This document shows positions 1 through 8,060 of a stretch of DNA of 62,511 nt, one piece after another. How positions within the stretch are numbered: the first letter of the stretch is position 1; each line of letters begins with the position of its first letter. The position numbers and the translations under genes were made by a program. The notes beneath the pieces are model-generated. The model was not told the origin of the DNA, ran no database searches, and was given only the letters and a program-made list of their open reading frames with translations. The DNA comes from Acidobacteriota bacterium (GTDB lineage: Bacteria; Acidobacteriota; Terriglobia; Bryobacterales; Bryobacteraceae), in assembly GCA_016213775.1 (NCBI GenBank), contig JACQZR010000201.1, positions 1-62,511 on the forward strand. Reading direction: 5' to 3'.

Positions 1-1
1 T

Positions 2-256
2 GACGCGTTGACGATGCTGCCGGGGTCGTCGGCAAACTACGATCAGACCGAATTCGTCCGCGACCTGTACCTGCTCGACCGCAGCGGAGTCACGGAAACG
101 CGATCGGGTGCGGTCTGTTCGCTCCCCGCCAGCACGGGGACGAAGAGCTCCAAGGGTACCTATTTGTTCACGGGCCCGGACGGACGGAGAGTCACCTACT
201 ACGGCATCCGCTTCACGCGAGCCGAGGGTGCATCCGCGGACAGAGAAGAGGAGTAG
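2..256 (+). CDS. C-terminal fragment of an unidentified protein, open at the left edge
   Basis: The frame is open from the first complete codon and stops at TAG 254-256, so this is the end of a gene that starts outside the window. About 84 residues are visible. They are polar, without membrane segments, and end in an acidic tail (DREEE). I do not recognise the family. The stop lies 2 bp before the ATG of the next gene, so it is very probably co-transcribed with the two BrxD-like genes that follow. A possible internal ATG at position 8 is unlikely to be the true start, because the frame continues leftwards. Confidence 0.5.
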   Translation, partial: DALTMLPGSSANYDQTEFVRDLYLLDRSGVTETRSGAVCSLPASTGTKSSKGTYLFTGPDGRRVTYYGIRFTRAEGASADREEE

Positions 257-258
257 CT

Positions 259-1224
259 ATGAGTGCGTCAATTCGGCCGGCGGACTGGCTCAGGTTCATT
301 GACCGGGAATACCTGAGCAGCTATATCCGCGAAGGAGGATCCGCCATCAAATTCGCAGTCGCGGCGGATGGCGGTCCGGAGTTGCTCGACGGAATCGAGA
401 GTATCGCCACACGTGCGGGCTACCTCGTCGCCCGAGTGGATGCGGCCACCACGAAGGTTCAGATGATGGACGAGATTTTTTTCCGCGTTGCGGAGCAGAT
501 CCCCTGGCGGGAGTTCGGTTTGCGCATCCTCTCGAGTCTCGCTGCCGAAGTTGGCTACAAATGGCCTCAGGACGGAGCCGCTCCGTTGCACGTGCGGCTG
601 GCGGCCGCCAACGGCATGGATTCCCAGGCGCTGCTGATCGACTTGAAGAAGGCTATTACCGACCGCCTCTTCCGCTACCCGAGCCTGCCGCGCGATTTCC
701 GGGTCGCGATGACTCAGTTGTGCATCGCGGAGCTTTCCGGCGGACCCGATGGGGAGGCTGCGATTGCCACTCTCACTGACTGGCTCACTGGCCGGAACAA
801 GGCTGTCAGCGCGGTGAAACCGTTCCATATTTTCCGACGGATCCACCGAACCAACGCGCGCCACTTTTTCGAATCGATGCTCCACTGGGTGCGCATGGCC
901 GGATACCCCGGGATGGCCGTGCTGCTCGACGCGCGGCGCCTGACTGAGCCCCGCAATGCAGAGATGGAAGGGCACTTCTACAGCAAAGCCGCCGTGATGG
1001 ACACCTATGAGGTGTTGCGGGAATTCATCGACTCCTCCGACAGGCTGGAGGGCTGCTTCCTCGCCATCGTGTCCAACACACACTTTCTCGAGGACATGAA
1101 TCGCGGCATCGGCACCTATGAAGCGCTGAAGAATCGGGTTTACGATGAAGTGCGCGACCGTAACCTGGTGAATCCGATGGCGTCGCTGGCGCGCATTGAA
1201 GCCGCGCACGGGAGATCTCTATGA
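259..1224 (+). CDS. BrxD-like (DUF2791-type) protein lacking a P-loop
   Basis: A 321-residue protein without signal peptide or membrane helix. Its layout matches the next gene's BrxD-type ATPase. A segment AGYPGMAVLLDARRL (about 215-228) aligns with AGFSGWVLLIDELEL, the Walker B region of the neighbour. Where the neighbour has its Walker A there is only AIKFAVAADGG (29-39), with no GK[S/T]. The Walker B aspartate remains but the following glutamate is replaced, so ATP hydrolysis is unlikely. I infer a non-catalytic partner or scaffold of the ATPase encoded next door. It overlaps that gene by 4 bp (ATGA) and follows the partial upstream gene by 2 bp. Membership in the BREX-associated DUF2791/BrxC-BrxD family is from memory of the family and could not be searched. 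Confidence 0.6.
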   Translation: MSASIRPADWLRFIDREYLSSYIREGGSAIKFAVAADGGPELLDGIESIATRAGYLVARVDAATTKVQMMDEIFFRVAEQIPWREFGLRILSSLAAEVGYKWPQDGAAPLHVRLAAANGMDSQALLIDLKKAITDRLFRYPSLPRDFRVAMTQLCIAELSGGPDGEAAIATLTDWLTGRNKAVSAVKPFHIFRRIHRTNARHFFESMLHWVRMAGYPGMAVLLDARRLTEPRNAEMEGHFYSKAAVMDTYEVLREFIDSSDRLEGCFLAIVSNTHFLEDMNRGIGTYEALKNRVYDEVRDRNLVNPMASLARIEAAHGRSL

Positions 1225-2480
1225 AGTCGAATATCGACCAGCGGCGAGCGTTGGAAGCACTCCGCAATGGCGTGCCCAATCGTGAGGCGGTGCGGATTCT
1301 CGGCTGCAGCCAGCCCAAGGCGGAGAACGCGTTTCTGGAGAGGCTCGACACTGTGCAGAGCGCGGCACATTCGGGCAAGCAGGCCAAGGGCTTGCTGGTG
1401 TCCGGTGGTTTCGGTTCGGGTAAGTCGCATCTGCTCGACCACTTTGAGCACTTGGCATTAGAACAGAACTTCGTCGCCAGCCGCGTGGTAATCAGCAAAG
1501 AAACCCCGTTGTTTGATCCCACAAAGATGTTTCTCGCCGCCATCGACGGCGCGACGGTTCCCAGCGTGAAGGGGGAAGTGATTCGCGAAATCGCCCAGTT
1601 GCTCGATCCGCGCAGCGACGCTTACCTCGAGTTTTCCGAATGGGCCAAGCAGCCATCGAGCGGACTCAGCCCCTTGTTCGCCGCCACGCTGTTGCTGCAT
1701 GAGCGCCTGCACAACGATCCGGAGTTGGTTGACCAGATCACTAACTTCTGGTCCGGCGAACGCCTGGCCATCAGCCGCATTCGCCAGGGTTTGAAACAGA
1801 TTGGCTACGGTGGTCTGTTCGCGTTGAAACCGGTGAAGGTCACTGATCTGGCGCTGCAGCGTTTTCGGTTTGCGTCGCGCCTGATGATGGCCGCCGGTTT
1901 CAGCGGATGGGTACTGCTGATCGACGAGCTGGAATTGGTTGGACGCTACAGCCAGTTGCAGCGCGGCCGGTCGTATGCGGAGCTGGCACGCTGGACCGGC
2001 CGGGCAAGCGGAGACGCCTATCCGGGGCTCTTCACCGTGGCCGCGATCACGGACGATTTCGGACTGGCGGTGCTCCAGGAGAAGAGCGACCGTGACCTCA
2101 TCGGAACGAAACTGCGCGCCAAGGAAACGGACGAATTCGTGACCATCGCCGCGCGGGCGGAGGTTGGAATGCGGTTCATTGAACGCGAGGCCTTGCCGCT
2201 GCGGCCACCCGATGAATCGATGTTGGCCGAATCCTATCAACGCCTGAAGGCGCTGCATGGCGCGGCATACAATTGGGAGCCGCCGGAGATTCCTGCCGCC
2301 GACGCCGCCATGAGCAAGCTGATGCGGTCCTACGTACGGCTATGGGTCAACGAGTGGGACCTGCGACGGCTATATCCGAATGCGGATATATGTACCGAGG
2401 AAGAGCCTGCATTGCGCCCCAGCTATGTGCAGGATGAATTGCTGGAGGTATCGCAGGCAGCCGGGGAATCGGACGAATAG
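1221..2480 (+). CDS. BREX-type ATP-binding protein, BrxD-like (DUF2791)
   Basis: A 419-residue cytoplasmic P-loop ATPase. Walker A is GGFGSGKS at 62-69. Walker B is VLLIDE at 231-236, followed by an LxLVGRYSQLQRxxSYAEL-type stretch, and the C-terminus has VNEWDLRRLYP; all fit the BrxD/DUF2791 family of phage-defence-associated ATPases. The N-terminal segment (NGVPNREAVRILGCSQ) resembles the usual family opening. The start is the ATG overlapping the stop of the previous gene, which implies translational coupling. No pglX methyltransferase, pglZ or helicase lies downstream: the operon ends here and is followed by tandem repeats. Any further system components must be upstream, outside the window. 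The family call is strong; a defence role is an inference. Confidence 0.75.
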   Translation: MKSNIDQRRALEALRNGVPNREAVRILGCSQPKAENAFLERLDTVQSAAHSGKQAKGLLVSGGFGSGKSHLLDHFEHLALEQNFVASRVVISKETPLFDPTKMFLAAIDGATVPSVKGEVIREIAQLLDPRSDAYLEFSEWAKQPSSGLSPLFAATLLLHERLHNDPELVDQITNFWSGERLAISRIRQGLKQIGYGGLFALKPVKVTDLALQRFRFASRLMMAAGFSGWVLLIDELELVGRYSQLQRGRSYAELARWTGRASGDAYPGLFTVAAITDDFGLAVLQEKSDRDLIGTKLRAKETDEFVTIAARAEVGMRFIEREALPLRPPDESMLAESYQRLKALHGAAYNWEPPEIPAADAAMSKLMRSYVRLWVNEWDLRRLYPNADICTEEEPALRPSYVQDELLEVSQAAGESDE

Positions 2481-2504
2481 GGTACCGACTTCGCTTGATC
2501 GATT

Positions 2505-2835
2505 CGGACAGGCTGGGCCGCGGGTGTCCGATACGGACTGGAATCGAAAAAAGTGTTCCGAAGTGTTCCGTTCTGTTCGCCTGGCGTGAGGAATTGGCTT
2601 CGTTTCGAACGCGGACGGACCGGAGTGTCCGATACGGACTGGAATCGAAAAAAGTGTTCAGAAGTGTTCCGTTGTGTTCGCCTGGCGTGAGCAATTGGCT
2701 TCGTTTCGAACGGGCTGTACTGGGGTGTCCTATGCGGACACGGATCGAAGAAAGTGTTCCGAAGTGTTCCGTTCTGTTCGCCTGCCGGACGGGGTGAAGA
2801 ATTGGCTTCGTTTCGAGCGGGCTGTACCGGATGTA
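2505..2835. repeat. Three tandem repeats of about 100 bp with a conserved hairpin
   Basis: Units begin with GTGTCC at 2524, 2625 and 2725 (periods 101 and 100). The GAATTGG-like landmark recurs at 2591, 2692 and 2799. Each unit carries AAGTGTTCnGAAGTGTTCCG, itself a short direct repeat, and GGCTTCGTTTCGA. The head of each unit folds: GTCCG-ATA-CGGAC in units 1 and 2, GTGTCC-TATGC-GGACAC in unit 3, so pairing is kept although the bases differ. Upstream CGGAC copies (2505, about 2612) could pair alternatively. Unequal periods mean no reading frame is maintained, so this is not a coding repeat. The repeats directly follow the BrxD-like operon. Confidence 0.85.
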
Positions 2836-2853
2836 TTCAAACCCCGGGACGGA

Positions 2854-3100
2854 GGAGCGCCGCAACATTATCGCAGCGCTCCGAAGTGCTGTACTCGCGA
2901 AGTACAGCGTATTCAAGGATGTCAAGGAACCGCGGAGTGTTGGCCTTCGCAGGTACGTTCCATATCCATGTTAGCAGGGCGCAAAAAGCACTTCACAGTT
3001 ACAATGTTGATACTGAAGATGATGCAGCTTGTGACCGCTTTTTGTTCGCCACCACAACAGGCTAGGGGCCAAGGGCCGGAAAATGGAGGTCCTCACCTCC
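2854..3100. other. Series of short hairpins between the repeats and the ABC operon
   Basis: Inverted repeats are visible: GGAGCGC (2854-2860) with GCGCTCC (2876-2882), GCTGTAC (2888-2894) with GTACAGC (2902-2908), and GGAGGT (3085-3090) with ACCTCC (3095-3100). None is followed by a clear T-run, so they are not convincing intrinsic terminators. No credible gene occupies 2836-3139; the short open frames there have no family features. Confidence 0.4.
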
Positions 3101-3139
3101 AGTGCTCGTCTTCGTCTACAATTTCATAGTTGACATGCC

Positions 3140-3910
3140 ATGGCAGCCGAATCCGCGCAGCTCATGATCGAGGCCTCTGGCCTCACTAAGATCTATGGAA
3201 AGTTCAAGGCGATAACCGATGTAAGTTTCGCTGTGCCCAAGGGACAAGTGTGTGCCTTCCTCGGACCCAACGGCGCCGGGAAGTCCACCACCATGAAGAT
3301 TCTAACCGGCTATCTCACAGCAACAGCCGGAACGGCGCGCATAGCGGGGATCGACATTCATAGCCACCGTATGCAAGCCCTCGAACGCCTCGGCTATCTT
3401 CCCGAAAACGGCCCGCTCTACACCGAGATGACGCCTCTCAGCCTTCTTCGTTTCTTCGGTCGCGCCCGCGGGATGGAAAGCGCCCGGCTGCGGACTCGCA
3501 TCGCCGAAGTCATCCGCCGCTGCGCGCTCGAAGCCGTCATTGAAAAACCCATCGGCAAGCTCAGCAAAGGATACAAACAGCGCGTCGGTATGGCGCAAGT
3601 GCTCCTGCACGAACCCGACGTGCTCATCATGGACGAGCCAACCACCGGTCTCGACCCCAACCAGATCTCAGAAGTCCGCCGCCTCATCCGCGAACTGGGC
3701 CAGGACAAAACCGTTCTCCTCTCCACGCACATTCTCCAGGAAGTGGAAGCCATGGCCGACCGCGTCGTCTTCGTCAATCTCGGACGCATCGTCTACGACG
3801 GAACGCCGGCCGAAATGCGCGAACGCTGGAACACCTTGGAACAAGCCTTCCACGCGCTAACCCGTGTGGAAACCCCACTGGCGGAACCCGAAGGAGCGCA
3901 GGCCCAATGA
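3140..3910 (+). CDS. ABC transporter ATP-binding protein, GldA-like
   Basis: A 256-residue ABC ATPase with Walker A GPNGAGKST (42-50), Q-loop region YLPENGPLY, signature LSKGYKQRVG, Walker B VLIMDEP and switch histidine in STHILQEV. The YLPENGPLY segment and overall length are typical of the GldA/NatA-like export ATPases. It is the first gene of a three-gene operon with a fused permease/GldG-like protein and a DUF4340 protein, so it should power that membrane complex. In Bacteroidota the equivalent gldA-gldF-gldG set supports gliding; in non-gliders the substrate is unknown. The C-terminal tail after residue 235 is poorly conserved. Confidence 0.9.
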   Translation: MAAESAQLMIEASGLTKIYGKFKAITDVSFAVPKGQVCAFLGPNGAGKSTTMKILTGYLTATAGTARIAGIDIHSHRMQALERLGYLPENGPLYTEMTPLSLLRFFGRARGMESARLRTRIAEVIRRCALEAVIEKPIGKLSKGYKQRVGMAQVLLHEPDVLIMDEPTTGLDPNQISEVRRLIRELGQDKTVLLSTHILQEVEAMADRVVFVNLGRIVYDGTPAEMRERWNTLEQAFHALTRVETPLAEPEGAQAQ

Positions 3911-3958
3911 GTTTCTCCATGTGTGTTGCCCCGAAAACACGTGGAGACGCCTGCACCT

Positions 3959-3982
3959 TGTGGCGCAGGCACTCGTGCCTGC
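3959..3982 (-). repeat. REP-like hairpin with flanking GCCACA (minus orientation)
   Basis: On the plus strand TGTGGC (3959-3964) precedes GCAGGCAC (3965-3972), TC, GTGCCTGC (3975-3982), a perfect 8-bp stem. Read on the minus strand this is stem + GCCACA, matching the stem + CCCACA design of the hairpins near 11.9, 47.2 and 55.0 kb with one base different. It lies in the 179-bp gap between the ATPase and permease genes. Confidence 0.6.
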
Positions 3983-4015
3983 CGCGTACCCACTCATGGG
4001 GACGCCCGCAAAGTT

Positions 4016-4048
4016 TTCATTCATCGGGGCGACCGCGCCAAAGGCCGG
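4016..4048 (-). repeat. Dispersed repeat, copy 1
   Basis: This 33-bp stretch, read on the minus strand, matches 11797-11829 at 30 of 33 positions by eye (core CCGGCCTTTGGCG). Both copies are intergenic and both lie within about 40 bp of a REP-like hairpin, which suggests a larger composite mobile or repeat element. Confidence 0.65.
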
Positions 4049-4089
4049 CCGTGAGCGGTTCATCAGTGGCCATGGAGGAGTGCTGACCC

Positions 4090-6696
4090 ATGCGCCTCTC
4101 CGTCATCCGCGCAGTCTTCGGCCGTGAGCTTATCTCCTACTTCTCCACGCCCACGGGCTATGTCTTCATCGCCCTCTTCGTCTTCCTCAGCGCCATCGCC
4201 GCATTCTGGCAGGAAGCGTTCTTCGCCACCAATCTCGCCAACCTCGACCAGCTCAACATCTATTTCCCATACCTGCTCATCTTCCTACTGCCCTCCATCA
4301 GCATGACGCTGTGGGCAGAAGAGCGCCGCACCGGAACCGAGGAGTTGCTCCTCACCCTCCCCGCATCCGACTTTGAAATCGTCGCCGGCAAATACCTCTC
4401 CGCCGTATCCATCTATACCGTCTGCCTGCTGTTCTCCCTCAGCCACATCGTGGTCCTGCGCTGGCTCGGCTCCCCCGACCCCGGCCTGATGATCACCACC
4501 TACTTCGGTTACTGGCTCATGGGCGCATCCCTGCTCGCAGTCGCAATGCTCGGCTCCATGCTGACCGACAACCTCACAGTAGCGTTCCTCTTTGGAGCAT
4601 TTCTGGTATCCGTGCCGGTATTCCTCAACCGCGCCGGAGCCATCGCGCAAGGCGGCCTCCAGCGCACCTTGGAACGCCTCTCCGTCGTCGAGCAGTTTCG
4701 CGATCTGGCCAGCGGCGTCGTCACCGCCGGCGCAGTGGTCTACTTCGCTGGACTCGCGCTGGCCGCTTTCTACATAAACGTCGCGCTCCTCGGACGCCGC
4801 CGGTGGCCCACCGGACCCGGCTCCCCGCGCCTTGGCTGGCACGTGCTCATCCGCTTCGCGGCCGCACTCGTCATCGCGGGAGCCGCCGCCACACTCGCAT
4901 CGTATGTACGCGTGCGCTGGGACGCCACCAGTGAACAGATTCACTCACTCAGCGCCGACACCCGCAAGCTCCTCTCCTCACTTGACCCCAGGCAGCCCGT
5001 ATTCATTCAGGCCTACGTGAGCCCGGAAGTCCCGCGCGGCTACCTGCCCGTGCGGCGCGCTCTGATTTCCACTCTGCGCGAGTTTGAAGCGGTCGCGGGC
5101 GAAGGCCTCCACGCACGGATCGTCGAAACCGTCAAGTACACTCCGCAAGCGCGCGAAGCGCAGGAACGCCACAACATCCGTCCTTTTCGCGTGCCGGTCA
5201 CTGAGGAATCGGGCTCGCTCAACGAGATCTTCATGGGGCTCGTCTTCACTACTGGCGCTGAAGAATTCGTCATCCCATTCCTCGATCGCGGCCTCCCCGT
5301 CGAATACGAGCTGATGCGTTCCATCCGCGTCGTCTCACGCGCCAAACGCAAACGCGTCGGCATCCTCGGCACACAGGCCAAGCTCTTTGGCGGTGTCGAT
5401 TTCGAAAAGCGCACACAGCGCGAAGACTGGTCCATCGTCGCCGAGCTCAAGAAGCAGTACGAGGTCTCTGAAGTCAACGCCGACGTCGATTACCCGGACC
5501 TTGATGTCCTCATCGCGCCGCTGCCCAACACGCTTACCCCGGCACAAGTGGACCGTCTCACCACCTACACCAAATCCGGCAAGCCGCTGTTGTTGTTCGT
5601 CGATCCCATGCCGGCTTTTAACCTCGAGCTGGCACCGAATCCCATCGCCTCACCGGAGATGCCGGTGCTGTCGCAAGATAGCGGCGCCCGCACCAGCCTG
5701 CGCCCGTTGCTTGACTTCCTCGGCGTCACCTGGCAAACCAACCGCGTCGTCTGGGACGACTACAACCCTCACCCGCAGCTCAAAACATTACCCAAGGAAT
5801 TTGTTTTTATCGGAAGAGGTTTCCAACAGAAAGAGGCCATCTCTTCCGGCCTTCAGGAGGTTGTCCTTCTCTACCCCGGTGAACTCAAAGCGCGGAGCGA
5901 CACCAAGACTAAATTCGTCCCGTTGCTCGAATCCACCGCCGGCGGCGGCACCGTCCGCTGGGAAGAACTCGTCCAGCGTTCCCTGATGGGCGTCGGTGTC
6001 AATCCCGCCGTCGATCACAAATCGGACAAGTCCTCTCACGTCCTGGCGGCTCGCCTCACCGGACCCGCCAACGCGGTCATCATCGCTGACATCGACCTCA
6101 TGGGAGAGCAGTTCTTTGAGCTCCGCCGCCGCGGCATCGAGAACCTCAACTTCGATAACGTCACCTTCCTTTTGAATGCCGTCGATCAACTCTCCGGTGA
6201 TCCTTCATTCATCGCACTTCGCAAACGCCGCCCGCGTCATCGCACACTCGAAGCCGTCGAAGCCCGCACCCGCCAGTACGACGAGCAGCGTCTCAAGCAG
6301 ACACAGGAAGCAGAAGCCGTCGCCGAAGCGCGTCTCCGCGAAGCGCAGTCACGACTGGACCGCGCTGTCCGCGAGATCGAGGCCCGTGCCGACCTCGATT
6401 CCCAAGCCAAGCAGATCATGATCTCCAACGTGCAGTCCGTGGAGAACCGCCGCCTCACTGTCGCGCGCCAGAACATCGAAGATGAGCGCCAGCGGCAGAT
6501 CGAAACGTCCCGCGCGGAGATGGAACACTCCATCCGCGACATTCAAAACACCATCAAGCTGCTCGCCGTCGCGCTGCCCCCAGTGCCGGCCTTCATCGTC
6601 TTCCTTTTGGTATCGGCGCGCCGCCTCGCACGCGAACGTCTCGGCACACCGCTGGATCGCCTCGTCGAAGACAAATCGGAGGGCCAATCCGCATGA
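4090..6696 (+). CDS. Fused ABC permease and GldG-like auxiliary protein
   Basis: An 868-residue protein joining two components that are often separate. Residues about 1-245 hold an ABC-2 type permease with some six hydrophobic segments and the characteristic FxxELISYFSTPTGYVFIALF opening (GldF-like). After another hydrophobic segment (about 255-275) follows a large extracytoplasmic ABC_transp_aux/GldG-type domain (about 280-740), then a long charged coiled-coil (about 725-835; many Arg/Glu/Gln heptads), and a final membrane helix (LLAVALPPVPAFIVFLLV). The stop overlaps the start of the DUF4340 gene by 4 bp. With the ATPase upstream it forms an exporter-like complex whose substrate cannot be read from the sequence. 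Confidence 0.88.
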   Translation: MRLSVIRAVFGRELISYFSTPTGYVFIALFVFLSAIAAFWQEAFFATNLANLDQLNIYFPYLLIFLLPSISMTLWAEERRTGTEELLLTLPASDFEIVAGKYLSAVSIYTVCLLFSLSHIVVLRWLGSPDPGLMITTYFGYWLMGASLLAVAMLGSMLTDNLTVAFLFGAFLVSVPVFLNRAGAIAQGGLQRTLERLSVVEQFRDLASGVVTAGAVVYFAGLALAAFYINVALLGRRRWPTGPGSPRLGWHVLIRFAAALVIAGAAATLASYVRVRWDATSEQIHSLSADTRKLLSSLDPRQPVFIQAYVSPEVPRGYLPVRRALISTLREFEAVAGEGLHARIVETVKYTPQAREAQERHNIRPFRVPVTEESGSLNEIFMGLVFTTGAEEFVIPFLDRGLPVEYELMRSIRVVSRAKRKRVGILGTQAKLFGGVDFEKRTQREDWSIVAELKKQYEVSEVNADVDYPDLDVLIAPLPNTLTPAQVDRLTTYTKSGKPLLLFVDPMPAFNLELAPNPIASPEMPVLSQDSGARTSLRPLLDFLGVTWQTNRVVWDDYNPHPQLKTLPKEFVFIGRGFQQKEAISSGLQEVVLLYPGELKARSDTKTKFVPLLESTAGGGTVRWEELVQRSLMGVGVNPAVDHKSDKSSHVLAARLTGPANAVIIADIDLMGEQFFELRRRGIENLNFDNVTFLLNAVDQLSGDPSFIALRKRRPRHRTLEAVEARTRQYDEQRLKQTQEAEAVAEARLREAQSRLDRAVREIEARADLDSQAKQIMISNVQSVENRRLTVARQNIEDERQRQIETSRAEMEHSIRDIQNTIKLLAVALPPVPAFIVFLLVSARRLARERLGTPLDRLVEDKSEGQSA

Positions 6697-7934
6697 AAGA
6701 GCTGATCAAAACCGGAGCCTTCGTCATGGTGGCAATCGCGCTATCCGTGGCCGCATCGCGCAGCGCGCCCGAGCGCCGCACCGCCGCTATCTTCAGTGAG
6801 ACCGGCGAGACCTTTTACCCCAAGTACACAGACCCGAGTGCGGTGAAGACCATCGAGGTGGTGGACTACGACGAATCCACCGCCGCCGCGCGTCCCTTCC
6901 AGGTGGCGTTTGAAAAAGGCCGCTGGATCCTGCCCGCCAATTACAACTACGTTATTGATGTCGGCGACCGTCTGGAGAAAACCGCCGGCGCTCTCGTCGA
7001 AATCAAGAAAGAGAATGTCGTCGGCGACTCCGTCAGTGAACACGGCAAGTTCGGCGTAATCGACCCACTCGACTCCAAGAGCGCCTCGCTCTCCGGGCGC
7101 GGCAAACGGGTCACGCTCCGCGACGCCCGCAAAGACATCCTCGCCGACTTCGTCCTCGGCAAGACGGTGGAGGGCAAGCCCGGATTCCGCTATCTGCGCA
7201 CCCCCGGCGATAAGCGAGTCTATGCCGTCAAGACCGACGCTGACCCCTCCGCCCGGTTCGCCGATTGGGTCAATGCCGATCTCCTGCGCATCGCATCCTC
7301 CACCATCCGCCGCGTTTCCATCGTCAGCTACAACATCGACGATTCGGGCCGCCTCGCCAACATCGATCAAGTCCAGATCACGCACGACAAAAACGACTGG
7401 CAGATCGCCGGCGGCGGGTCATTTCATAAGAGCGTAATCAATGCCATGGCAAACGCGCTCGACACCCTCAAGATCACCGACGTGCGCCCCAAACCGCCAT
7501 CGCTCGCCGAGAGCCTCAAGTCCGGCAAGATGGAGATGTCGCTCGAGGGGATGATGTCTCTGCGCCAGAAGGGCTACTTCGTATCGCCGCAGGGCCGCCT
7601 CATGGCGACCGAGGGCGAGATGCTCGTCGAGATCAATAACGGTGTCGGCTACACCCTCCGCTTTGGCGAAGTGGCGACAACGGGCGATGCCAAACCCACC
7701 GCCCCCGCGGCCGCGAACGAGAACCGCTACCTCTTTGTGACAGCCACATTCGATCCACAGCGCGCAGCCAAGTACGGCGACACAAGCGGGAGCGGCGAAG
7801 GCATCGCCCGCGACCTCAACAACCGTTTTTCCGAATGGTATTACGTCATTCGAGCCACCGACTTCAACCGCCTCAGAGTCCGCCGCAAAGACCTGGGGCT
7901 GCCGCCGGCCGCCCCGCCGGGCCCGCAACGTTAG
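6693..7934 (+). CDS. DUF4340 domain-containing membrane-anchored protein
   Basis: A 413-residue protein with an N-terminal uncleaved signal/anchor (KTGAFVMVAIALSVAAS) and a large periplasmic domain rich in beta-type sequence, fitting DUF4340, which commonly follows gldA/gldFG-like genes. Motifs such as SVSEHGKFGVIDP and VLGKTVEGKPGFRYLR (about 110-175) are typical of this family. It overlaps the permease/GldG gene by ATGA, implying translational coupling and stoichiometric production. Its molecular function is unknown; by context it is the third, extracytoplasmic part of the ABC complex. The C-terminal tail is proline/alanine-rich. Confidence 0.85.
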   Translation: MKELIKTGAFVMVAIALSVAASRSAPERRTAAIFSETGETFYPKYTDPSAVKTIEVVDYDESTAAARPFQVAFEKGRWILPANYNYVIDVGDRLEKTAGALVEIKKENVVGDSVSEHGKFGVIDPLDSKSASLSGRGKRVTLRDARKDILADFVLGKTVEGKPGFRYLRTPGDKRVYAVKTDADPSARFADWVNADLLRIASSTIRRVSIVSYNIDDSGRLANIDQVQITHDKNDWQIAGGGSFHKSVINAMANALDTLKITDVRPKPPSLAESLKSGKMEMSLEGMMSLRQKGYFVSPQGRLMATEGEMLVEINNGVGYTLRFGEVATTGDAKPTAPAAANENRYLFVTATFDPQRAAKYGDTSGSGEGIARDLNNRFSEWYYVIRATDFNRLRVRRKDLGLPPAAPPGPQR

Positions 7935-8060
7935 TTGCAGGCGTGTTATACTCCGTGCAGATGCTGGAATCTGTTCCGCGCCTGCGGACTAGCTGCTTAG
8001 GAGCTACACCCGGCATCCGTGCTTCCTTGTATTTCCATCCGGTAACAATCCCAACGACGC

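Noticed and set aside
2495-2797. Open frames through the tandem repeats giving VFRSVP-like repeated peptides
   Set aside because: Repeat periods (101, 100) change frame between units and no frame is maintained; ribosome sites are lacking.
2505-2835. CRISPR-like appearance of the repeats
   Set aside because: Units are about 100 bp with internal similarity throughout, no constant 23-40 bp repeat with unique spacers, and no cas gene nearby.
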